A stretch of 64,000 bases of DNA from Lachnospiraceae bacterium (lineage in GTDB: Bacteria; Bacillota; Clostridia; Lachnospirales; Lachnospiraceae). Under the pieces are notes generated by a model. It was not told the origin of the DNA and ran no database searches. It worked only from the letters and a program-made list of their open reading frames with translations. The translations under genes and the position numbers were made by a program. How positions within the stretch are numbered: position 1 is the first letter of the stretch; each line of letters opens with the position of its first letter. Where the stretch lies: positions 248,001 through 312,000 of the forward strand of contig CAJTFL010000004.1 in NCBI GenBank assembly GCA_910575565.1, written 5' to 3'. Below, one piece after another: positions 43,431-51,275 of this stretch.

Positions 43431-45131
43431 CTATTCACTCAACGACAACCCATAGAAATACACATCCCCAAGGCCGCTCCAGGAAACCTTAAAGCCCTGC
43501 ACCCGCTTGCTCACGGCAAAGGGATGGAGCCTGGAGTACATGGGAACCCATGCGGCATCCTCGGAAACAATCTTTTCCTCCAGGGCATGGTACTCCGCCA
43601 CGCGCTCATCCGGATCCACGATGGAGCGGGCCTTTTTCACCCGTTCAATCACTTCCGCATCCGGGTAATTCAAGGAGCGGAGCTTCGTATTTTCCGCGCT
43701 GCCAAAGAAAGTGTAGATAAAGTTGTCCGGATCGTTGTAATCGGCAGTCCAGGTAGACATAAAGGAACCCATCTCCCCGGCCTTCCTGGTAGCCAGCCAG
43801 GTAGACTCATCCATGGTCTTAATCTCCGCATTGATCCCAATCTCCCCAAGCTGCGCCTGGATAATCTCCAGCGCCTGGTTTACCGCGTCGGAGGCAGAAG
43901 AATCAGCGTCAATCTCCATATCAAAGCCGTTAGGATAACCGGCTTCCGCCAAAAGAGCCTTAGCGCCTTCCGGATCGTACTCAATCACCGGAAGATTTTC
44001 ATTAAATCCGTACAGGCCATGGGGGAAGATGCCGTTTTCCAGCTGTCCCCTGCCGCCGTACATGGCATCCAGAACCGACTGGCGGTCAATAGCCATCTGC
44101 ACCGCCTTGCGGACCTTAACATCCTGGAAAGGCTCAATATTCTGGTTCATGGTAAAGTAAGTTGTTCCCAGGCGGGGGCCGGAAATAATCTGATCCGGGT
44201 AACGGCTGGTAAAATCATCCACCGCGTCAGGAAGGTAGTCCATGTCCACGATATCTAACTGGCCGTTTTCAAACATCATCCTCTGGGTCTCCGTATCCGG
44301 GACGATCTTCACCACTACCCCGGGAAGCTGGGAGGCTCCCTTCCAGTAATCCTCATTCCTTACCAGCACCAGCTGATCATTTAACGTCCACTCGGCAAAC
44401 TTAAAGGGACCTGTGCCAATGGTAAGGGAAGGCTCTAGGCCAAACTGATCCCCTGCCGCTTCCGTGGCCTTCTCGCTGTAGATGGAGCAGCCCGGCGTGG
44501 AAAGGCAGGCCAAAAAGCCTGCATACGGCTCGGACAGCGTAATGTTAAAGGTATAGTCGTCTACGGTTTCAAAGCCCTCCAGCTTGTCTGCCGTGCCTTC
44601 AATCAATTCATTTGCCCCGGCTATCTGGGCAAGGAAGTCAGTATTTACCGCCCCCTCCGTGCTTAACTGACGGTTAAAGCTGTACTCCACATCGGAAGCC
44701 TTTAAGGGATCCCCGTTATGGAAGGTAACATCCTGCCTTAAATGAAAGGTATAGGTGCGGGCATCATCGCTGATCTCCCAGCTTTCTGCCAGAGCCGGAA
44801 CCACTTCCGAGGAACCGTCGTCCTTCACTTCAACAGACACCAGGCAGTCATAAATATTCATAGGAAGCTCATAATCCTTAGTGGTTTTGTGCACATCCGC
44901 AGTCTGGATATCGGAATTTAAGCAGGCCACCAAAAAACCGGCCGTGTCAATCTTTCCTGATGCGCTTTCCCCACTGCCGCCGGCGCTGCTGCTCTCTGCT
45001 TCCACAGAGCCATCCCCGCCGCCTGAAGCCGCCGTACTTTCCGTCGTGCCGCCCCCATTGCCGCCGCACCCGGCTGCTGCCAGAGACGCTGCCATCACTG
45101 CGGCAAGGACTAAACTAAATCTCTTTTTCAT
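43431..45131 (-). CDS. oppA: Oligopeptide-binding lipoprotein OppA (SBP family 5)
   Basis: A 566-residue extracellular solute receptor for the transporter encoded downstream. The signal peptide ends in a lipobox LAAAGC with Cys22 as anchor, followed by a Gly/Ser/Glu-rich linker of about 35 residues. Family 5 features include YTFHLRQDVTFHNGDPLKASDVEYSFNR, TGPFKFAEW, and AVQMAIDRQSVLDAMYGG. ATG 45129-45131 has GAGGAGG upstream; a longer frame covers the promoter. The peptide preference cannot be inferred. Confidence 0.94.
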   Translation of the reverse strand: MKKRFSLVLAAVMAASLAAAGCGGNGGGTTESTAASGGGDGSVEAESSSAGGSGESASGKIDTAGFLVACLNSDIQTADVHKTTKDYELPMNIYDCLVSVEVKDDGSSEVVPALAESWEISDDARTYTFHLRQDVTFHNGDPLKASDVEYSFNRQLSTEGAVNTDFLAQIAGANELIEGTADKLEGFETVDDYTFNITLSEPYAGFLACLSTPGCSIYSEKATEAAGDQFGLEPSLTIGTGPFKFAEWTLNDQLVLVRNEDYWKGASQLPGVVVKIVPDTETQRMMFENGQLDIVDMDYLPDAVDDFTSRYPDQIISGPRLGTTYFTMNQNIEPFQDVKVRKAVQMAIDRQSVLDAMYGGRGQLENGIFPHGLYGFNENLPVIEYDPEGAKALLAEAGYPNGFDMEIDADSSASDAVNQALEIIQAQLGEIGINAEIKTMDESTWLATRKAGEMGSFMSTWTADYNDPDNFIYTFFGSAENTKLRSLNYPDAEVIERVKKARSIVDPDERVAEYHALEEKIVSEDAAWVPMYSRLHPFAVSKRVQGFKVSWSGLGDVYFYGLSLSE

Positions 45132-45257
45132 AATGCATTCCTCCTCAATTTGGACAGTTCCCAAGCCCCGGGCGGATGTCCGCTTATGGAAAAAGAGCGC
45201 GGTAATCCTCTGCCTGCGCCCTTGCATTGAGACCCTGAACATTGACTTTTGCACTTT

Positions 45258-45286
45258 ATCATAACATAAGCCCAAACAAACTTCAA
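45258..45286 (-). promoter_or_regulatory. Sigma-A promoter of oppA
   Basis: TTGAAG (45281-45286) and TATGAT (45258-45263), spacer 17 bp, on the minus strand. About 125 bp before the oppA start codon. No CodY-type box was recognised. Confidence 0.7.
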
Positions 45287-45379
45287 TCTTTTTTTCATCA
45301 GCCCTTTTATTTTCTGCGATATTTTTTCCCCCAATCCCGCCAAAAGTCTTTGCCTTTTTCCGTTATTACGATATAATGA

Positions 45380-45587
45380 ATGATACTAGGGTCAAAAGCT
45401 CAAAACATCCGATGCAAGCTTGCTTGCAAGAGGATTTTTGAACTTGGGACCCGCAAAAACACCGAAAAGCAGCCATTTTTCGCAGAAAAATGAGCGGATT
45501 TGAGGTGTTTTAGGATTGCGGGAGCATGAAATGCGGAGCAATCCGTACTATCATAGGGGTCAAAATACCTTTTGACCCCAACATCAT
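45380..45587. repeat. Family 3 repeat cluster upstream of carB
   Basis: It begins ATGATACTAGGGTCAAAAG and ends with a complete short copy, AGGGGTCAAAATACC plus TTTTGACCCCAACATCAT. Between them are nested stems: AAAACACC/GGTGTTTT around CATTTTT/AAAAATG, GCAAGC/GCTTGC, and GGATTGC/GCAATCC. No gene is present in 45287-45635. It may be folded in the carB leader RNA if transcription starts upstream of it. Confidence 0.65.
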
Positions 45588-45635
45588 AATGAATAAGAAT
45601 TCAAGAACACGCACCAAAAACAGGAGGATGACATC

Positions 45636-48600
45636 ATGCCAAAACGAACGGACATTCACAAAGTACTCATCATTGGCTCAGGCCCCATCATCATCGGCCA
45701 GGCCTGCGAATTTGACTACTCTGGCACTCAGGCCTGCAAAGCCTTACGGAAGCTGGGGTATGAGATTGTCCTGGTTAATTCCAACCCGGCAACGATCATG
45801 ACCGACCCAGAAACCGCCGATGTTACCTATATTGAACCATTAAATACCAAACGGCTGGAACAGATCATCGCCAAGGAGCGCCCTGATGCCCTCCTGCCAA
45901 ACTTAGGGGGGCAGTCCGGCTTAAACTTGTGCGCCGAATTAAATAAAGCGGGAATCCTGGACAAATACCACGTACAGGTTATTGGCGTCCAGGTGGATGC
46001 CATTGAGCGGGGCGAGGATCGGATTGAATTTAAAAAGGCTATGAATGCCTTGGGGATCGAGATGGCCCGCAGTGAAGTGGCCTACAGCGTGGAAGAAGCA
46101 TTATCCATCGCCGAGAAGCTGGGCTACCCTGTAGTGCTCCGCCCGGCCTATACCATGGGAGGCGCCGGAGGCGGCCTGGTTTACAACCGGGAAGAATTAA
46201 AAACCGTCTGCGCCAGAGGACTCCAGGCCAGCCTGGTAGGGCAGGTTCTGGTGGAGGAATCCATCCTTGGCTGGGAAGAACTGGAACTGGAAGTCGTTCG
46301 GGACGCAGACAACAACATGATCACCGTCTGCTTTATCGAAAACATCGATCCCTTAGGCATCCACACCGGGGATTCCTTCTGCTCCGCCCCTATGCTGACC
46401 ATTTCCCAGGAGTGCCAGAAGCGCCTCCAGGAGCAGGCCTACCGAATCGTAGAGTCCGTCCAGGTCATCGGCGGAACCAACGTACAGTTTGCCCATGACC
46501 CGGTAAGCGATCGGATTATCGTCATCGAGATCAACCCCAGGACCTCCCGCTCCTCCGCCCTGGCCTCCAAGGCTACCGGCTTCCCCATCGCCTTAGTGTC
46601 CGCCATGCTGGCCGCCGGCCTGACCTTAAAGGATATCCCCTGCGGCAAGTACGGCACATTGGACAAATACGTTCCGGATGGGGACTATGTGGTCATCAAG
46701 TTTGCCCGCTGGGCCTTTGAGAAATTTAAAGGCGTGGAGGACAAGCTGGGAACACAGATGCGGGCCGTAGGCGAGGTAATGAGCATCGGCAAGACTTACA
46801 AGGAAGCCTTCCAGAAGGCTATCCGCAGCTTAGAGATCGGGCGGAGCGGCTTAGGCCACGCCAAGAACTTTGACTCCCTGTCCAGGGAACAGCTTCTCCA
46901 GATGCTGATCACCCCCTCCAGCGAGCGCCACTTCCTGATGTACGAAGCGCTGCGCAAAGGGGCTTCCGTCCAGGAAATCCATGAGCTGACCAAGGTTAAG
47001 GAATACTTTATCCAGCAGATGAAGGAGCTGGTGGAGGAAGAGGAAGCGCTGCTGGCGCAAAAAGGCTCCCTTCCCTCCGATAAGGCCCTAACTCAGGCAA
47101 AGCAGGACGGTTTTTCCGACCAGTATTTAAGCCAGCTTTTGGCTGTCCCGGAGGAAGATATCCGAAACCGGCGCATCGCCATCGGCCTGGAGGAGGCCTG
47201 GGAAGGCGTCCACGTAAGCGGAACCAAGGACAGCGCCTACTACTTCTCCACCTACAACGCCCCGGACAAAAATCCGGTTTCCACAGACAAGCCGAAAATC
47301 ATGATCTTAGGGGGCGGCCCTAACCGCATCGGCCAGGGCATTGAATTCGACTACTGCTGCGTCCACGCCTCCCTGGCATTAAAGAAGCTGGGCTTTGAAA
47401 CCATCATCGTCAACTGTAACCCAGAAACCGTATCCACCGATTACGACACCTCTGACAAGCTGTATTTTGAGCCCCTGACCCTGGAAGACGTGCTGAGTAT
47501 CTATAAGAAGGAAAAGCCCCTAGGGGTGATCGCCCAGTTTGGCGGACAGACCCCCTTAAACCTGGCGGCGGATCTGGAAAAGAATGGGGTACGGATCCTG
47601 GGAACCTCCCCGTCGGTAATCGATCTGGCCGAGGATCGGGATCAGTTCCGGGCAATGATGGAAAAGCTTCAGATCCCTATGCCGGAATCCGGCATGGCTA
47701 CCACTGTGGATGAGGCCATCGCCATTGCCGGAACCATCGGATACCCGGTAATGGTTCGTCCCTCCTACGTGCTGGGAGGCCGGGGAATGGAAGTGGTTTA
47801 CGACGACGAAAGCATGGCCGGGTATATGCAGGCCGCCGTAGGGGTGACGCCCGACCGCCCCATCCTGATCGACCGGTTCCTAAACCACGCCATGGAATGC
47901 GAAGCCGATGCCATCAGCGACGGAACCCACGCCTTCGTGCCTGCGGTGATGGAGCATATCGAGCTGGCAGGCGTCCATTCCGGGGATTCCGCCTGCATCA
48001 TCCCTTCCGCCCATATTTCCCCGGAAAATGTGGAAACCATCAAGGAATACACCAGGAAGATCGCGGAGGAAATGCACGTGCGTGGTCTGATGAATATGCA
48101 GTACGCCATCGAGAAGGGGAAGGTATATGTGCTGGAAGCCAACCCCAGAGCCTCCCGCACCGTGCCCCTGGTATCCAAGGTCTGCAATATCCGCATGGTT
48201 CCCCTGGCGACAGAGATTATCACCTCCGATTTGACAGGACGGCCCTCCCCCGTGCCGCAGCTTAAAGAACAGGTAATCCCCAATTACGGGGTAAAGGAAG
48301 CCGTGTTCCCCTTTAATATGTTCCAGGAGGTTGATCCCATCCTTGGCCCGGAGATGCGCTCCACCGGCGAAGTGCTGGGGCTGTCCCCCTCCTACGGCGA
48401 GGCGTTCTATAAAGCCCAGGAAGCCACCCAATCCAAGCTTCCCCTGGAAGGAACGGTGCTGATCTCCGTAAACCGCAAGGACAAGGACGAAGTGGTGGAT
48501 GTGGCAAGAAGCTTCAGCGAGGACGGCTTCCGGATTGTGGCTACCGGCAATACGTATGAGCTGATCCGGGCTGCAGGGATACCGGCGGAGAAAGTGAAAA

Positions 48601-48863
48601 AGCTGTATGAAGGCCGGCCCAATATTTTGGATATGATCACCAATGGGAAAATCCAGTTGATCATCAATTCTCCCGTAGGGAAGGAAAGCATCCATGACGA
48701 CAGCTATCTGCGGAAGGCGGCGATTAAAGCCAAGATTCCCTATATGACCACAATCGCGGCAGCTAAGGCTACGGCCAGCGGGATACGCTATGTGAAAAAG
48801 CATGGGCAGGGCCAGGTGAAGTCCTTACAGCAGCTCCATGGGGAGATCCACGATAAAGAATAA
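45636..48863 (+). CDS. carB: Carbamoyl-phosphate synthase large subunit
   Basis: A 1,075-residue enzyme that makes carbamoyl phosphate from bicarbonate, ammonia (tunnelled from CarA) and two ATP, for pyrimidine and arginine synthesis. Two homologous ATP-grasp halves: KVLIIGSGPIIIGQACEFDYSG then VLRPAYTMGGAGGG and VIEINPRTSRSSALASKATG in the first; MILGGGPNRIGQGIEFDYC then VMVRPSYVLGGRGMEVV and LEANPRASRTVPLVSK in the second. A C-terminal MGS-like allosteric domain ends the protein. Strong site AGGAGG. The small-subunit gene carA is not adjacent on either side, which is unusual. Confidence 0.97.
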   Translation: MPKRTDIHKVLIIGSGPIIIGQACEFDYSGTQACKALRKLGYEIVLVNSNPATIMTDPETADVTYIEPLNTKRLEQIIAKERPDALLPNLGGQSGLNLCAELNKAGILDKYHVQVIGVQVDAIERGEDRIEFKKAMNALGIEMARSEVAYSVEEALSIAEKLGYPVVLRPAYTMGGAGGGLVYNREELKTVCARGLQASLVGQVLVEESILGWEELELEVVRDADNNMITVCFIENIDPLGIHTGDSFCSAPMLTISQECQKRLQEQAYRIVESVQVIGGTNVQFAHDPVSDRIIVIEINPRTSRSSALASKATGFPIALVSAMLAAGLTLKDIPCGKYGTLDKYVPDGDYVVIKFARWAFEKFKGVEDKLGTQMRAVGEVMSIGKTYKEAFQKAIRSLEIGRSGLGHAKNFDSLSREQLLQMLITPSSERHFLMYEALRKGASVQEIHELTKVKEYFIQQMKELVEEEEALLAQKGSLPSDKALTQAKQDGFSDQYLSQLLAVPEEDIRNRRIAIGLEEAWEGVHVSGTKDSAYYFSTYNAPDKNPVSTDKPKIMILGGGPNRIGQGIEFDYCCVHASLALKKLGFETIIVNCNPETVSTDYDTSDKLYFEPLTLEDVLSIYKKEKPLGVIAQFGGQTPLNLAADLEKNGVRILGTSPSVIDLAEDRDQFRAMMEKLQIPMPESGMATTVDEAIAIAGTIGYPVMVRPSYVLGGRGMEVVYDDESMAGYMQAAVGVTPDRPILIDRFLNHAMECEADAISDGTHAFVPAVMEHIELAGVHSGDSACIIPSAHISPENVETIKEYTRKIAEEMHVRGLMNMQYAIEKGKVYVLEANPRASRTVPLVSKVCNIRMVPLATEIITSDLTGRPSPVPQLKEQVIPNYGVKEAVFPFNMFQEVDPILGPEMRSTGEVLGLSPSYGEAFYKAQEATQSKLPLEGTVLISVNRKDKDEVVDVARSFSEDGFRIVATGNTYELIRAAGIPAEKVKKLYEGRPNILDMITNGKIQLIINSPVGKESIHDDSYLRKAAIKAKIPYMTTIAAAKATASGIRYVKKHGQGQVKSLQQLHGEIHDKE

Positions 48864-48947
48864 GTTAAGTGAAAAATGCCGAAGTGATTTGGACGGCAGG
48901 CAGCACTTAAAAGATTGAAAGACGTTCGGGAATGAATGATTTGCAAA

Positions 48948-49009
48948 TTAGCGCCCCGAAGGCAGGGCGGGAGCGGAAACGCGCTCTCGTCTCTCCTTTG
49001 GGGCGCTAA
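48948..49009. repeat. Palindromic element sharing the CGCGCTCTCG core
   Basis: Arms TTAGCGCCCC/GGGGCGCTAA enclose GAGCGGAAACGCGCTCTCGT. The AAACGCGCTCTCG run is also in the repeat at 24395-24557. It lies in the gap between carB and the convergent methylase gene, and might also terminate either. Confidence 0.6.
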
Positions 49010-49031
49010 AGCTTAAAATCCAAAAAAGATA

Positions 49032-49871
49032 TTAATAATTTGTTATAATGACCTCTTTCCCTGTCCGTTTTAATGCATTGCTGTTGATCATGCGTTTAAC
49101 ATCAATGGACTGAATGCAATAACCATCATACAAACGATGAACCAAAGGAACATCGTTATTTGACAGCATTACTTTTGCTCCAATATGATCTAAATGCTTA
49201 AACAAATTTGCTAACCGCTCATGATCTGCAGGAAGAAAACCATCTTTTGTGTAATCCGTAAAATCTGCCGTTTCACTAACGGGAAGATAAGGGCTGTCAA
49301 AATAGACGAAATCGCCGCTGCAAACATCTTTACATATCACTTCAAAATCAGCACAAGTGATTGTGATATCGGCAGTTTGAAGATATTTCCCAATAACAAG
49401 CAAATTTTTTTCGCTGATAGATTTACCTTTGGTTTTATTGTTGTACGGGACGTTGAATCGTCCTTTTTGGTTGACACGGTACAAGCCATTAAAACAGTGC
49501 TTATTCGTCCATATCATTAAGGCGGCGCATTCGGCATCTAATGTACGGCTTGCTATTTTTTGATTGTATTTTTCCCGAATGCGGTAATAAACCTCCCTGT
49601 CGCATGACCGTTCGTCCAATTTACGGACAGTTTCAATGACGGCTGCCGCATTGGCCTTCAGCTGCCGATAGAGGTTGACCAGCTGCTCGTTTGTGTCATT
49701 AATACTAGCCGCTGTTGGCGAAACTGCAAGGAAAACCGCGCCGCCGCCGATGAAAGGCTCATAATAACGGTTATATGTTTTGGGCACTTTCTCCATTATG
49801 GAGTTCAGCAGCTGGGTTTTGCCGCCTGCCCATTTTAAAACCGGAGACATTCGTTTTTCCATTTTTTTCAT
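49032..49871 (-). CDS. Dam-type DNA adenine N6-methyltransferase, orphan
   Basis: A 279-residue class D12/Dam methylase. The SAM-binding region has PVLKWAGGKTQLL (residues 10-22) and EPFIGGGAVFL (38-48). The catalytic motif IV reads DSPY (192-195) in place of the usual DPPY. The TRD region and FNGLYRVNQKGRFNVPYNN are of the DpnIIA/Dam type, suggesting GATC recognition. No restriction gene is beside it. The DNA is AT-richer than flanking genes, so it was probably acquired. The Ser in motif IV may alter activity. Confidence 0.85.
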   Translation of the reverse strand: MKKMEKRMSPVLKWAGGKTQLLNSIMEKVPKTYNRYYEPFIGGGAVFLAVSPTAASINDTNEQLVNLYRQLKANAAAVIETVRKLDERSCDREVYYRIREKYNQKIASRTLDAECAALMIWTNKHCFNGLYRVNQKGRFNVPYNNKTKGKSISEKNLLVIGKYLQTADITITCADFEVICKDVCSGDFVYFDSPYLPVSETADFTDYTKDGFLPADHERLANLFKHLDHIGAKVMLSNNDVPLVHRLYDGYCIQSIDVKRMINSNALKRTGKEVIITNY

Positions 49872-49882
49872 GATATGCCGCC

Positions 49883-51244
49883 CTAATCCCCCGCCTTAAG
49901 CCGCTTAAACAGCCGCGCCAGCACAATCACCGCTGCGGTTGCCAATACCACCTCCGCCGTAAACTGGGCGTAGGCCAGGCCGTATAAGGGGAACAGGTAA
50001 TTCCACAGGTACAGGGCAGGGATTTCCAGGATAATTTTGCGCATTATGGCAAATATCAGCGCTTCCCTCCCCATTCCTACCGCCTGGAACACGCCTACCG
50101 CCAGAAAATCCATGCACAAAAAGGGCAGACCTAAGCAGAACCCCCGCAGGAAACGGGTTCCATAGGCGATAATCGCCTCATTTTTCATAAACAGGGAGAT
50201 AACGCCCCCCGCGCCAATGTAATAAATCAAAAATACGGAAGCCGTAAAGCCTACGACTATTTTCCCGGTGAAAAAAATGGTATTCTTCATCCGCTTATGG
50301 TTGCCGCTGGCGTAAGTATAGCTCACCAGCGGCATGATCCCCTGGGATAGGCCCAAGGCAATCTGCATGGGGACGGTATTTACTTTTTGGGTAATCCCCA
50401 TGGCCGCCACGGCATCCTCGCCGTAGGACGAGGCGAAATTGTTTAGGATGGTCATCCCGGTTACGTTCAGCAGATTCTGGATGGAAGCCGGAATGCCTAC
50501 GCCGCATATCCCAAAGACGATAGCTTTCCTAATGGCAAACCTTCTGGGATTAATGCAGACATACGTATTCTTCCGTTTGATAAACATTAACAGGAAGAAA
50601 TAGCAGCAGGCAAAGCAGTTGGAAAGGAATGTGGCCAGCCCGGCCCCGGCAGCCCCCATGTTCAGGCTGCCGGGAAGGATGAAAATCGGATCCAGAAAGA
50701 TGTTAAGCAGGCATCCGCTCATGGTTCCCAGGCTTGCATGGAGAGCCGCCCCTTCTGAACGAACCATATAGGCCATCACCACGTTCATGATGGCCGGAGC
50801 CGCGCCAAAATTCACCGTCCATTTCATGTAAGCTGCCGTGGCATCAATCGTTTTCGGAGTTGCCCCCAAAAGGATTAACAGCGGCTGCTTGAACACCGTG
50901 CAGAGCAGAGAAAACATCAGGGCAAAGGCCAGAGCGCAGTAAAAACCGAATACCGAGCTTTTCTTTACCGTTTCAAATTCTTTTCTTCCCAAGGCACGGC
51001 TCATCATGCTGGATGTTCCCACGCCGAATAGATTATTCACCGCATTAAAGGCCAAAAGCACCGGCGCCGCCAAGGTTACTGCCGCGTTTTGGACAGGATC
51101 ATTTAGCATGCCCACAAAATAAGTGTCCGCCAGGTTGTAAAGCACCATAACCAGTGAACTTAAAATGGTGGGAATGGCCAGCCGCGCCACGGCTTTGGGA
51201 ATTGGGATCCGTTCAAATAAATCTATCTTATTTTCATCCTGCAT
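49883..51244 (-). CDS. MATE family efflux transporter
   Basis: A 453-residue polytopic exporter with about twelve membrane segments in two halves, using Na+ or H+ gradients to expel drugs or metabolites. The start IDLFERIPIPKAVARLAIPTI is typical of the clostridial group. LYNLADTYFVGMLND and GVGTSSMMSRALGRKE mark the first half; AVAAMGITQKVNTVPMQIALGLSQGIMPLVSY the second. It lies 11 bp upstream of the methylase start on the same strand, so the two may be linked. A paralogue is at 55162. Confidence 0.92.
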   Translation of the reverse strand: MQDENKIDLFERIPIPKAVARLAIPTILSSLVMVLYNLADTYFVGMLNDPVQNAAVTLAAPVLLAFNAVNNLFGVGTSSMMSRALGRKEFETVKKSSVFGFYCALAFALMFSLLCTVFKQPLLILLGATPKTIDATAAYMKWTVNFGAAPAIMNVVMAYMVRSEGAALHASLGTMSGCLLNIFLDPIFILPGSLNMGAAGAGLATFLSNCFACCYFFLLMFIKRKNTYVCINPRRFAIRKAIVFGICGVGIPASIQNLLNVTGMTILNNFASSYGEDAVAAMGITQKVNTVPMQIALGLSQGIMPLVSYTYASGNHKRMKNTIFFTGKIVVGFTASVFLIYYIGAGGVISLFMKNEAIIAYGTRFLRGFCLGLPFLCMDFLAVGVFQAVGMGREALIFAIMRKIILEIPALYLWNYLFPLYGLAYAQFTAEVVLATAAVIVLARLFKRLKAGD

Positions 51245-51275
51245 GATTTTCTAAGCTCCTACAATTATCTTGCTA

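Noticed and set aside
45380-45635. PyrR attenuator before carB
   Set aside because: No PyrR anti-antiterminator consensus and no T-run terminator is visible.
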